DNA of 24,195 nucleotides. Origin: a virus. Positions 16,180 through 23,438 of this stretch are shown one piece after another. Below the pieces are notes generated by a model. It made no database searches and was not told the DNA's origin. It saw only the letters and a list, made by a program, of their open reading frames with translations. Where the stretch lies: the IMG/VR virus record IMGVR_UViG_3300030102_001182, positions 1-24,195 of that record, one strand, 5' to 3'. Positions within the stretch are counted from its first letter, which is position 1; each line of letters opens with the position of its first letter. Made by a program: the position numbers and the translations under genes.

Positions 16180-17223
16180 TTATCCGAAATCACCACGCAT
16201 TCTTTTCAAAGTTTCTTCAGGCAATGCGGCAAATTCTTCACTAGATAGAGTATTGATATCAACTTTCTTATCGGCTTTGTTTTGGCCTTTCATAGCTGGC
16301 GGTTGTTTTTCCGCTGCCTCTATCTTTTTGTTGGTATTTGCAATCTTTTTCTTTTTAACTATTTCTTTTTGTACAGGATCAACCTTCGGAGCTTCTTGTA
16401 CAGCGGGTTTTCCCATAATTAAATCTACAGCTTTTTGCAAAGCGTCTGCGCCTAAGTAGCCTTGAGTCATATAAGCATCTCTTAGTTCTAGCACTTCATT
16501 TGTTTTGTCTTGATCAAAGCTTGGATCTGCTTGACTTAACATAGGGTACATAGCTTCAAGTTGTACAGCTTTGGTTTGTAGATCTACCATCTCTTGGTTT
16601 TCAGTAACGGTCTGTCCCATCTTAGCTTGCATCTCAAACATCATTTGTTGTTTTTCTGCTTCTCTTATTTCTTTTCTAAGTTGGGTGGCTTTTTCGCTTT
16701 CGCCTTCCATAACTAAAGTTTGGTATTCGCTTTCTTTAGCATCAAAGTCAAACTCAGGTGCTTCTTTTACGTCTTCTACTTTAGGAGCTAGCGCTTCATC
16801 TAGTTTTTTCTGAAGAGCTTTTTGTTTGGCTAAAACTTCATCAAACCTAGATTTAGGAATCATCGGTTCTTTTTGAGCAAGTCCTCCCTCATCTGACTTC
16901 TCAGGTTGTTGTGTATCTCCCTCATCGTCTGCCAATACTGTTTCTTCTCCTGTATCTTCTGCGACTTCAGGCTCAGGTTCAGTTTCTTCCTCTTCTGTTT
17001 CCTCTTCAGGCTCTTCAGGTGATTCCTCTTCAACCTCGACTTCATCGGTTTCCTCCTCTTGAGTTTCTTCTTCAGTTTCTTCTTCTGTTTCTTCCTCGAC
17101 CGGATCATCGAAGTTTAAATCAACTTCAAAACTTTTTGTATCTTCTTCGGTCTTTGGATCAGCTCCAGGCATCGTGTCAAGCACGACGTCTTGAGTGTTT
17201 TCAGTTTCGGGATTCTTAGCCAT
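16180..17223 (-). CDS. Scaffolding protein (347 aa)
   Basis: This protein lies between portal and coat, the usual scaffold position, and has scaffold-like composition. Residues about 35-115 are extremely acidic, with Glu/Thr runs encoded by a GAA/ACA-rich imperfect repeat. A PMIPKSRFDEVLAKQKALQKKLDEAL helix follows, typical of phage scaffolds, then a long coiled-coil-prone middle (KATQLRKEIREAEKQQMMFEMQAKMG). A basic linker (EIVKKKKIANTNKK) precedes a short helical end (SSEEFAALPEETLKRMRGDFG), likely the coat-binding helix. The role is to direct capsid assembly and then leave the head. The ATG overlaps the portal stop (TAATG) and follows a strong AGGAGGT. Confidence 0.85.
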   Translation of the reverse strand: MAKNPETENTQDVVLDTMPGADPKTEEDTKSFEVDLNFDDPVEEETEEETEEETQEEETDEVEVEEESPEEPEEETEEEETEPEPEVAEDTGEETVLADDEGDTQQPEKSDEGGLAQKEPMIPKSRFDEVLAKQKALQKKLDEALAPKVEDVKEAPEFDFDAKESEYQTLVMEGESEKATQLRKEIREAEKQQMMFEMQAKMGQTVTENQEMVDLQTKAVQLEAMYPMLSQADPSFDQDKTNEVLELRDAYMTQGYLGADALQKAVDLIMGKPAVQEAPKVDPVQKEIVKKKKIANTNKKIEAAEKQPPAMKGQNKADKKVDINTLSSEEFAALPEETLKRMRGDFG

Positions 17224-19340
17224 TATTCAGTACCTCCTGTTGTGTCTAAGTTTCTAAGAGCTTCGACTGCCATCTTGGATGCCGCCGCTGTATCACTCTG
17301 TTCCTTACGCATATCATTTGTCAATGCTGACAATCTCTCACGTAAATCGAGTTCCTCACGTTTAGTTTGCAGTTTACTCTGTAACTCTGCAATCTTCAAC
17401 TGTGGTTCAGTTTCTATTTGATCTACTTTAGCAACATTCACAGCCGCCATTGTTTGTATGTTTGCTACTTCTGCTTCTAGTTTAGCAATCTCAAGCTGCG
17501 TGCTTCTGATCTGCGCTTCCATTTGGAACTTCTGCATCTGTATTTGTTCTGGTGATAAAGGTCCGGTGCCTTGCATTTTTCTTATTCTATCAGCAACATC
17601 TGCTTTACGTGATAGGTGTGAATACTCAACAATCATATCATCCGGTATTGGCACTCCAACCTGACGTAAAGATATGGCCTCAGCAAACTGCATCTCGTCA
17701 AAGTTATCTCTAGCGGGCGCACTTGATACTACAACATCATACTCGCCTAGTTGTAAATCATTAATTACCTGTCCCTCTGGGGTCATTTGATTTACTCTTA
17801 ATTCTTTTCTTGGTTTGTACGGATCAGACTCATCAGTGATTTGTATAACACGTTCTTCTGTATAGTATCCTTGTACTAATCCTAAAATAGCTTCTGCTAA
17901 ATACTGTCTAGACTTAGCTAAGTTAGTAAGAGGTACTTGCAAAAGCATAGATCCTCTGTTTTGTTTTGCTTGAATAGCTACACCTGATACTTCAGCACTG
18001 TCTTGGCCTAACATCGCGTCTGTAATACCACTTATTTGTTTAATGTTTGCTGCGGCTTTTTGCCCTAGCCTGTCTAAACCTGTAGGTATTTGGTTAGGTG
18101 GTATCTTTGCTGGTGGTGTAGAACCACGATTAAACTCTAATACTAACCCAGTTTCTGCCCCGTGTTCTTCCAGGTCATCCGCGGTCATGCCCGAAAGTGA
18201 GCCGTTCTCTACAATCCATCCACTATTTGCTGTGGTGTTTACTATATGCAGCTCTTGAGAAGTAATCTTGTTGAGCTGTTCTTGCGGGGACAATAAGTTT
18301 CGGACCATACCGAACGGCTTACCTCTTCGAAAATATGGAAAATAAGGCACGATTGTAAAATGTTTATATGGAGACCAATCATCAAACAATACAACTGTAT
18401 CAGCTGTGACAGTCCAACGTACTTTCCTAACTGTTTTAGATAAAATGTCTAAACCGTATTGATCAGCAAAGGTTTCTCTTTTCTTTTTAGACCAGTTTTG
18501 TGGCACATCTCGCATGTCACCTGTTACTGGGTCTAAGTAATACATACAATCTTTGAGCTTGTAATACTGTCTTTCTATAACTCTTATTGACCTGAGCATT
18601 CGTGCACTGTCAGGATCCCCAGCGTATTGTTGTCCGTAGTTATATTCGTCGGTATCTCCGTACCTTTCTTCTTCAAACTCCATAGAGTCAGCACCCAACG
18701 TGGTACCTGTCTCTGCTAACATTCTTAATTTATCTGCTTTGTCCTGCCCGTAAGTTTCTTCTATCTCGTCAACACTCATCCACTTGGTTTCGAATATCTC
18801 GTTCCAAGTTCTTGTGTCGTAATGTTTTGCGTCTGGGTCAATTAAAATATCAAGTGGGTCTTTCGCTTCGATTCTAACTTCACCTTGTATGTGATCAGAG
18901 AAATCTATCCGCACATCGAAGTAACCTCGATCTTGAATCAACCCATCAGAGAACACTTGGTTCTCAATCCACTCTAACTTATTGTTATCTGCTATCTGTT
19001 GGTAAACTTTTGTAAGAACATCCGCCACTTCTTGATTACCACCGCCCCTAGGCTTGAATGTTATGTCTGCTTTTTTCGTGCTTTGTTCCCCGAGCACGGC
19101 ATTGATTGTAGGAAGGATGGTATTTATAGTAAGAGCCGGTCTGCCTTGATCATCGAGTTCTTGCATATCGAACTCATCCCATTGATCTCCGCGATAGTAC
19201 ATGTCGCATTTTTTAGCCATCTGGATATACTCATCATGGCCGTTATCTCTTGCACGTACGTAAGCGTTGAATTGATTTTTTGCTAGTGTAAGTTCTTCTC
19301 CCTTATCTAACTTTTTCTTAGTTTTGTTTCTGTATGCCAT
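17223..19340 (-). CDS. Portal protein, P22 type
   Basis: A 705-residue protein, close to the 725 of P22 gp1. The N-terminal helical region contains the MYYRGDQWDEFD motif and DDQGRPALTINTILPTINAVLGEQ, hallmarks of P22-type portals. PLDILIDPDAKHYDTRTWNEIFETKWMSVDEIEETYG, PYKHFTIVPYFPYFRRGKPFGMVRNLLSPQEQLNK and GVAIQAKQNRGSMLLQVPLTNLAKS are further family features. Residues about 605-690 form a long coiled coil, matching the barrel or its extension. The dodecameric portal sits at one head vertex, serves as the DNA channel and binds the terminase. The start at 19340 lies just after the terminase stop without a clear ribosome-binding site. The stop is shared with the scaffold start. Confidence 0.93.
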   Translation of the reverse strand: MAYRNKTKKKLDKGEELTLAKNQFNAYVRARDNGHDEYIQMAKKCDMYYRGDQWDEFDMQELDDQGRPALTINTILPTINAVLGEQSTKKADITFKPRGGGNQEVADVLTKVYQQIADNNKLEWIENQVFSDGLIQDRGYFDVRIDFSDHIQGEVRIEAKDPLDILIDPDAKHYDTRTWNEIFETKWMSVDEIEETYGQDKADKLRMLAETGTTLGADSMEFEEERYGDTDEYNYGQQYAGDPDSARMLRSIRVIERQYYKLKDCMYYLDPVTGDMRDVPQNWSKKKRETFADQYGLDILSKTVRKVRWTVTADTVVLFDDWSPYKHFTIVPYFPYFRRGKPFGMVRNLLSPQEQLNKITSQELHIVNTTANSGWIVENGSLSGMTADDLEEHGAETGLVLEFNRGSTPPAKIPPNQIPTGLDRLGQKAAANIKQISGITDAMLGQDSAEVSGVAIQAKQNRGSMLLQVPLTNLAKSRQYLAEAILGLVQGYYTEERVIQITDESDPYKPRKELRVNQMTPEGQVINDLQLGEYDVVVSSAPARDNFDEMQFAEAISLRQVGVPIPDDMIVEYSHLSRKADVADRIRKMQGTGPLSPEQIQMQKFQMEAQIRSTQLEIAKLEAEVANIQTMAAVNVAKVDQIETEPQLKIAELQSKLQTKREELDLRERLSALTNDMRKEQSDTAAASKMAVEALRNLDTTGGTE

Positions 19341-19341
19341 A

Positions 19342-20985
19342 CTATGCGCTCATTGCGGACTTTTTCTTCGGTCCTTTTGCTATATATCTTAACCTATCGC
19401 GCCACGAAGGTACATGCTCCGGCGCCTCATAAAAAGTTGCGTACTCAGTCATCATTAAACCTACCCAAGCCAAGGCATCAACTTGGTCATCGTGCACGCC
19501 GTTAGGGAAACGTAAAAGCTCAGCCACGAGTGGGCCTGTCCAAACTGCGTTCTCTGGAAGAAAAACTCTTCCCTGTTGCATTCTACCTTGGATAGCCCTA
19601 GCTCTTGCCTCTTTGTCACGTCTACCTACTTTTAAATCTTTAAAATATGCAGAATGTAAATTACGTTCTGCTACACGCTTCTGTAGAAAAGGACCAATAG
19701 CCATTTCTATATGCCCCTTCTCTATGCCAATAACTCCTGGTCGCCATTGCTCATAAAAATCTAGAATTTTTTCAACTAACTCAAAACCGTCATACCTGCC
19801 GCGGATAACATCAACGACAAACATATTGTCATACTCGTCAATCCCAACAGTCATACCTACTGAGTAGTCATTCCGATCTCTTTGACCGATAGCCAAATCC
19901 CAAGCAGTATAATATCGAAGTCTATCATAATCTAAGTCGGGTGGGTCATAATATTGAATCATGTCCCTAGTAAAATAATCACCTTCGTCCGACACTGGGT
20001 TTTGTTGATACAAAGCTGTCCAGTCTCTAGGTCCGATTGCTTTCTGTATTTTTTCTAAAGATTCTATCGTGTAACGTTCCGGGTGTAGCGGATCGCCTTC
20101 TTTTCTAAACTCTTCGTCCTCTTCAGCGAGTGCTGGGTACTTAACAACTTCCCAATCATCAGCACCGTTCTCACTGGCCATTAAAAGTCTGCCCGCCAAA
20201 TCATCATCGTGCCATCTTGTTAAAATAACCAGAATACCGCCACCGGGTGCTAGACGAGTATACGCTGTCGAGGTATACCAGTCCCAGGTCGCTTCGCGAT
20301 TGTTTTCAGATTCTGCGTCTTCTCTGTTTTTTATTGGGTCGTCGATCAAAAGAATATGCGCACCTTTACCGGTGATACCACCGCCGACACCCGCTGCAAC
20401 ATAACCGCCGCCTTGTGTCGTTTGCCAGGACTCTACTGATTGAGAATCTTTATCTAATCTTGTGTCTTCGAATACTTTTTTGTAACTTGGCTCTCTAAGA
20501 ACTTGTCTAACTTTTCTCGAGAAGCTCATAGCCAAAGATCCGGAATAGGAACAACTAATAAACTCATGATCGGGGTTACGTCCGAGATGCCAAGCGGGAA
20601 AAGCAATACTAGCCAAGGTAGATTTACCATGCCGCGGGGGCATGAACAACATTAATCTAGGGGAGTTTTTGTTGGCTACGTCTTGGCTAAATTTTTCTAA
20701 CCTTTTACAGATATCTTTGTGTACCCAACCCGCTTGATAGTCCGGATTAAATTTTTCTACGAAAGGTAGCATGCGTTTTCGTGACAGAATACGCTTCGCC
20801 AGCTCTTGTTCTGCACGTAACTGTGCATTATTCGCTGCTTTTTCCTGTTTTTGTTGTTTTTTAGGCTGTGGGAGTTCGTCTGCTTGGTCGGCCGCGCAGT
20901 AAACACATAATCCTTTTGGTAATACGAGGTTTTCTGCTAAAAGTTTCTTGCACTTATAGCATTCGACCTTAATAAGCTCCGTCAC
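19342..20985 (-). CDS. terL: Terminase large subunit with N-terminal zinc-ribbon extension
   Basis: A 547-residue packaging motor. ATPase: Walker A PPRHGKST at 116-123, Walker B ILLIDD at 211-216, coupling motif LTRWHDDD at 255-262. RNase H-like nuclease: Asp363 in AWDLAIG, Glu422 in IEKG, and Asp499/Asp500/Asp503 in HDDQVDALAW. All catalytic residues look intact. It cuts concatemers and pumps DNA through the portal encoded next door. Unusual: residues 1-60 precede the normal core and begin with C-x2-C and C-x2-C (Cys9, 12, 27, 30), a zinc-ribbon-like knuckle, followed by a Lys/Gln-rich linker. The GTG at 20985 is the first usable start after an in-frame stop. Methionine is not available until residue 72, too late for a full ATPase. 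No ribosome-binding site is obvious. Confidence 0.93.
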   Translation of the reverse strand: MTELIKVECYKCKKLLAENLVLPKGLCVYCAADQADELPQPKKQQKQEKAANNAQLRAEQELAKRILSRKRMLPFVEKFNPDYQAGWVHKDICKRLEKFSQDVANKNSPRLMLFMPPRHGKSTLASIAFPAWHLGRNPDHEFISCSYSGSLAMSFSRKVRQVLREPSYKKVFEDTRLDKDSQSVESWQTTQGGGYVAAGVGGGITGKGAHILLIDDPIKNREDAESENNREATWDWYTSTAYTRLAPGGGILVILTRWHDDDLAGRLLMASENGADDWEVVKYPALAEEDEEFRKEGDPLHPERYTIESLEKIQKAIGPRDWTALYQQNPVSDEGDYFTRDMIQYYDPPDLDYDRLRYYTAWDLAIGQRDRNDYSVGMTVGIDEYDNMFVVDVIRGRYDGFELVEKILDFYEQWRPGVIGIEKGHIEMAIGPFLQKRVAERNLHSAYFKDLKVGRRDKEARARAIQGRMQQGRVFLPENAVWTGPLVAELLRFPNGVHDDQVDALAWVGLMMTEYATFYEAPEHVPSWRDRLRYIAKGPKKKSAMSA

Positions 20986-20987
20986 GC

Positions 20988-21227
20988 TTAATAACGGTAA
21001 GTTTTTTTCTTCTTAGTCGCTTTTTTCTTTTTCATAGCCGGCTTTTTAGCTTTTTTTACCGACTTTCTAGGGTATCCTTTTCCATATCCCATATCTTTCT
21101 CCTTTTCCCAGAACAAAGGTAAGTCTTTGCCCAGTTTTTTCTCTTTGCTAATATGCAAACCTACATAAATAAACAGTGCTATAGCAGTTAACAGTACAAT
21201 TGCGATAACTGTGTTTAGCACTTCCAT
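20988..21227 (-). CDS. Small single-pass membrane protein with basic tail (79 aa)
   Basis: Residues 4-26 (LNTVIAIVLLTAIALFIYVGL) form one clear transmembrane helix. The rest is hydrophilic and becomes very basic (KKAKKPAMKKKKATKKKKTYRY), so the tail most likely stays in the cytoplasm. The gene overlaps the end of the DUF6321-like gene by 13 bases and stops two bases before the terminase start. A holin-like or membrane-tethered DNA-binding role is possible, but nothing in the sequence decides it. It belongs to a run of seven small basic genes between the two terminase subunits. Confidence 0.65.
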   Translation of the reverse strand: MEVLNTVIAIVLLTAIALFIYVGLHISKEKKLGKDLPLFWEKEKDMGYGKGYPRKSVKKAKKPAMKKKKATKKKKTYRY

Positions 21228-21499
21228 CTTCTGCGCGCTTGCCTCAACCTTGAATTTGGATTTTTTGCTGCTTTTGGGAACTTTTTCATTTGCCCCGCAC
21301 TTCTAGCGCAATAAGACTTACGTCTTTTCGCTGCTTTTGATCCTTTTTTAACTTTTCCTGTTACTGCTGTCTTAAGTTTAGAGCCTGGGTTCAGTCTTCT
21401 ATAGGCTTTTACACCTGCTTTAGTCATCCCAGCGCCTTTTTTAGTTGCCCTAAAGTTCTTTTTGTTTCTGGCGGGCATTTTACTTCTTTTTCTTGGCAC
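21215..21499 (-). CDS. Small basic protein, DUF6321-like (94 aa)
   Basis: A 94-residue, Lys/Arg-rich protein. Its core (GAGMTKAGVKAYRRLNPGSKLKTAVTGK, then KKGSKAAKRRKSYCARSAGQMK, ending RLRQARRRWKC) matches what I recall of the DUF6321 family, found in many phages and large aquatic viruses and of unknown function. It has two Cys near the C-terminus. The GTG at 21499 follows GGAGGA, overlapping the previous gene by 20 bases. An ATG eight codons in (21478) is an equally possible start and would begin MPARNKKNFRATKKGAG. The composition suggests nucleic-acid binding, which is inference. Confidence 0.7.
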   Translation of the reverse strand: MPRKRSKMPARNKKNFRATKKGAGMTKAGVKAYRRLNPGSKLKTAVTGKVKKGSKAAKRRKSYCARSAGQMKKFPKAAKNPNSRLRQARRRWKC

Positions 21500-21803
21500 G
21501 GGTCCTCCTTCTTGTAGTAGGCTTTCTCTTCCTAACTATAGTTTTTACGTTACGAGGCTTCCCGCCTGGATTACCCGCTGCTCTTTTTCTTTTAACTGCG
21601 CTTCGTCTTTGTGCTGCAGTCATACTCCGAGCTTTTGATCTCGGTACACATTTTGGATATTTACGTTTGCTTTTGCCTTTTTTAGCAGACTTCCTACCAC
21701 AGGCTTGAAACTTGCCCTTTTTCTTTGGGGCACCGATATCAACCCAATCGCCTTTTGGTCCTTTACCGAACCACGCGGTTAGGCCACCGGTAGGCTTAGC
21801 CAT
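21480..21803 (-). CDS. Small basic protein, DUF5872-like (107 aa)
   Basis: A 107-residue, very basic protein. The N-terminal WFGKGPKGDWVDIGAPKKKGKFQACGRK is followed by KYPKCVPRSKARSMTAAQRRSAVKRKRAA, a two-Cys arrangement (ACGR ... PKCVP) like that of DUF5872-type proteins in phages and algal viruses, and by an Arg/Lys tail. Family assignment is from memory of the pattern. Function is unknown; nucleic-acid binding is likely from composition. Its ATG shares a base with the stop of the preceding gene (TAATG), and its end overlaps the next gene. Confidence 0.65.
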   Translation of the reverse strand: MAKPTGGLTAWFGKGPKGDWVDIGAPKKKGKFQACGRKSAKKGKSKRKYPKCVPRSKARSMTAAQRRSAVKRKRAAGNPGGKPRNVKTIVRKRKPTTRRRTRAKKKK

Positions 21804-21988
21804 TATCTATACCCACCACCGCGTTTTTTATAGGTTCTAACCAACCAACCATTGGCATATGCAGACGGATAGACCTTAAACTTACGTTTAGCTTCGGCTT
21901 TTACCCTTGCATATAAACTTGGGTTAGTAGGTGTTGCACCTTTCCTTTTACTACTCTTCTTTCTAGTAGTTTTTCTTTTTGCTGGCAT
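21803..21988 (-). CDS. Small basic protein with YPSAYANGWLV motif (61 aa)
   Basis: A 61-residue protein: a basic head (PAKRKTTRKKSSKRKG) then TPTNPSLYARVKAEAKRKFKVYPSAYANGWLVRTYKKRGG. The YPSAYAN-x-WLV core is a pattern I know from many marine phage and giant-virus small proteins, with no assigned function. The start has an ideal GGAGGT site, which lies inside the tiny gene upstream (26-base overlap). The stop overlaps the next start. Confidence 0.7.
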   Translation of the reverse strand: MPAKRKTTRKKSSKRKGATPTNPSLYARVKAEAKRKFKVYPSAYANGWLVRTYKKRGGGYR

Positions 21989-22085
21989 TTTTACCTCCTG
22001 TCTTTGGTATGCTTTTGTACCGATTCATTTTCTTCGCGAATTTTTTCATGTTAGGGTGCGGTGCGTTTATGCCTTTTGTACGCAT
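21963..22085 (-). CDS. Tiny basic ORF (40 aa)
   Basis: Read directly: ATG at 22085, TAG ending at 21963, product beginning MRTKGINAPHPNMKKFAKKM and ending KNASKKKNY. The ATG shares a base with the stop of the preceding tiny ORF (TAATG). The 3-prime end overlaps the next gene and supplies its GGAGGT site. It is Lys/Asn-rich with no recognisable motif. The coupling pattern supports translation, but the short length leaves doubt. Confidence 0.5.
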   Translation of the reverse strand: MRTKGINAPHPNMKKFAKKMNRYKSIPKTGGKNASKKKNY

Positions 22086-22165
22086 TACTTTTTACCTTTT
22101 TTGACTTTTCTCTTTTTGCCCTTTTTTATCGACATCTTGCCAGGCTTTTGATTAATACAATGCAT
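22085..22165 (-). CDS. Tiny basic ORF (26 aa)
   Basis: Read directly: ATG at 22165, product MHCINQKPGKMSIKKGKKRK plus a short Lys tail, TAA ending at 22085. AGGAGG lies 8 bases before the ATG inside the upstream EF-hand gene, and both ends show TAATG overlaps. An internal ATG (residue 11) is a possible alternative start. Half the residues are basic. No family recognised. Confidence 0.4.
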   Translation of the reverse strand: MHCINQKPGKMSIKKGKKRKVKKGKK

Positions 22166-22320
22166 TACTTTTTGCCTCCTTTTTTCTTTTTCTTCTTTTT
22201 AATAATACCTCTGCCCATAAGAATATCGGCTTTGGTTATTTTTCCGTCTTTATTAAGATCGGGGAAACTTTTCTTGCGTTTCTTTTTAGTAGCTTTTGCT
22301 TGTTGGTGATATTTAGTCAT
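22165..22320 (-). CDS. Small basic protein with EF-hand-like loop (51 aa)
   Basis: Read directly: ATG at 22320, TAA ending at 22165. Basic head (MTKYHQQAKATKKKRKKS), then FPDLNKDGKITKADILMGRG, then an all-Lys tail. DLNKDGKITKAD is a 12-residue EF-hand/dockerin-type calcium loop (Asp1, Asn3, Asp5, Gly6, Ile8, Asp12), with a non-standard Asp rather than Glu at position 12. The start overlaps the small terminase stop (ATGACTAA). I recall similar FPDL-x-x-DGKVT proteins in marine phages. Calcium binding is inferred from the motif. Confidence 0.7.
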   Translation of the reverse strand: MTKYHQQAKATKKKRKKSFPDLNKDGKITKADILMGRGIIKKKKKKKGGKK

Positions 22321-22831
22321 TATTATTTCCTTGGGGTTCTAAATATGATTTATCTACGCCAGCTAGTTTTAGAAGCTCGGCGTCCGGCAACCGTTCTAGT
22401 TGCTGGATCTTGTCTACATTAATATTGACCTGGGTCGCTTGTTCAGGAGCGAATAACCCATGCAGTTTACATAGAGAGTCGACAACGTTCTTTTCTTCTG
22501 TGGCGGTGGCCGATTTTCGGTGGGCCTCAAGATACATGGTGGTGGCCGTGTTTCGATCGAACTTAACCTCTTCACGCATCTCTTCTCTAAGATACTCAAC
22601 TGCTTGTTGGATTTTTGGTTTCTTAAAAACCTCGTACACATGATCCATGTTACGGTAGCCTGCCGCACGTCCAGCGGCGGCTTTACTTAGTCCTCTTAAA
22701 TGGAACAAAATCAACCTTTCTTCTTGGACAGAAAGCTCGGACAGTTTTACCCCAGCGTATGGGTAATGAGACTGAAGTTCAATTCTATCTTCTTCGGTGA
22801 CTTGCATTTCTTGATCTGCTACAAGGCTCAT
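22313..22831 (-). CDS. terS: Terminase small subunit
   Basis: A 172-residue protein, first gene of the minus-strand operon. Residues about 30-70 hold a helix-turn-helix (LSVQEERLILFHLRGLSKAAAGRAAGYRNMDHVYEVFKKP), typical for DNA recognition by small terminases. Then come a central helical oligomerisation region (IQQAVEYLREEMREEVKFDRNTATTMYLEAHRKS) and a Glu/Gln-rich end likely to meet the large subunit. It should recognise the packaging site and load DNA onto the motor. There is no visible ribosome-binding site before the ATG; a promoter just upstream would give an almost leaderless message. It is separated from the large subunit by seven small genes, whereas the pair is usually adjacent. Confidence 0.85.
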   Translation of the reverse strand: MSLVADQEMQVTEEDRIELQSHYPYAGVKLSELSVQEERLILFHLRGLSKAAAGRAAGYRNMDHVYEVFKKPKIQQAVEYLREEMREEVKFDRNTATTMYLEAHRKSATATEEKNVVDSLCKLHGLFAPEQATQVNINVDKIQQLERLPDAELLKLAGVDKSYLEPQGNNND

Positions 22832-22837
22832 ATCGTA

Positions 22838-22867
22838 AGCATATCTTATTTGTGGATAACTTGTAAA
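22838..22867 (-). promoter_or_regulatory. Candidate sigma-70 promoter of the virion operon
   Basis: On the minus strand, TTTACA (22867-22862) and TATGCT (22843-22838) are separated by 18 bases, matching 5 of 6 and 4 of 6 consensus bases. The predicted start falls within a few bases of the small terminase ATG (22831), consistent with the lack of a ribosome-binding site. The DnaA box occupies the spacer. Confidence 0.4.
22851..22859 (-). promoter_or_regulatory. Perfect DnaA box
   Basis: TTATCCACA on the minus strand is the strong consensus DnaA box. One copy in a window this long could occur by chance (about 0.2 expected), but it lies in the divergent intergenic region directly beside A/T-tract repeats, the arrangement of an origin. 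Confidence 0.5.
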
Positions 22868-22904
22868 TTTTTTGCGGGAAAATTTTTTGTAGAAATTTTT
22901 TTTG
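22865..22904. repeat. Three A/T-tract direct repeats (candidate unwinding element)
   Basis: AAATTTTTTG occurs at 22865-22874 and 22880-22889, and a slightly longer form (AAATTTTTTTTG) at 22893-22904, starts 15 and 13 bases apart. The spacing and A/T content recall the 13-mers of DnaA-dependent origins, and phased A-tracts would also bend DNA. The flank continues as GAAAAAAGTTTTC. Confidence 0.5.
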
Positions 22905-23129
22905 AAAAAAGTTTTCTATACCGCGTTCGCATTCCCCCTCCCCGCTGCCAGCGACCCATACCCGACTCCGATTCGCATCCAGATCTAGTTTTTTGTTTTC
23001 GACTCTTGGAACCTTGTATCAGTTTTATGTGGTCGAGCTACAGCAGGTCAGACAAGCTGACTTTCCATATAGGTTTGTGAAGAGAGTAAATGGTTTATTC
23101 TCAGTAACTAGCTAAATAGGAGAACTAAT
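22905..23129. other. Remainder of divergent intergenic region
   Basis: A C-rich stretch (22921-22982) with two TTCGCAT words follows the A/T repeats. An inverted repeat GTCAG-acaag-CTGAC lies at 23047-23061 and could be an operator. I see no convincing promoter for the plus-strand genes, though one must lie here or within the repeats. An AGGAG at 23118-23122 serves the first plus-strand gene. No gene-like reading frame was accepted. Confidence 0.4.
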
Positions 23130-23438
23130 ATGGCTAAACAAAACTATGAAACCAGCTTTGATGTTGACACCATCGAGGCTCAAAAGGATAGAGCATTATC
23201 TGTATCTAAAGCAGGTAATCTCAATCTAGACGCTAAGGTAGCTAACCCTGACTTCGATAAGAAGGCTAAGAAAGGCACACCTGAGAGCTATGCAATGACT
23301 AGCATCAGAGACTGCTTTGACTTCTTCTTGTTGAAAGAGGACGGCTCGGTAGCGTTCAAGGTCAAAGACCATATCAATCTAGCTGGCGGTACAGCTGTCA
23401 CTGCTTTTGCTAGAGAATGGACTCCAGAGAGCAACTAA
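23130..23438 (+). CDS. Hypothetical protein, first gene of rightward operon (102 aa)
   Basis: A 102-residue protein with no recognised family. The first 50 residues are charged and hydrophilic (Asp/Lys-rich), followed by RDCFDFFLLKEDGSVAFKVKDHINLAGGTAVTAFAREW, which looks like a small folded beta-alpha unit. It starts with a good AGGAG site 7 bases upstream and leads the plus-strand operon that diverges from the virion genes, so it may be an early gene. Codon use is more even than in the left arm. Its stop overlaps the next start (TAATG). Confidence 0.65.
   Translation: MAKQNYETSFDVDTIEAQKDRALSVSKAGNLNLDAKVANPDFDKKAKKGTPESYAMTSIRDCFDFFLLKEDGSVAFKVKDHINLAGGTAVTAFAREWTPESN

Noticed and set aside
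16860-17108. Lysine-rich minus-strand frame within the scaffold gene
   Set aside because: It is an out-of-frame reading of the GAA-rich acidic region; the composition is a direct artefact of that repeat.
20988-21015. Run of seven A before the 79-residue gene stop as a -1 frameshift site into the terminase
   Set aside because: The terminase frame is -1 to this gene and open there, but the zero-frame codons do not form a proper X-XXY-YYZ heptamer and the terminase has its own start.
22700-23080. 126-codon plus-strand frame across the divergent region
   Set aside because: It starts inside the small terminase gene on the opposite strand, has no ribosome-binding site and crosses the repeat-rich gap.
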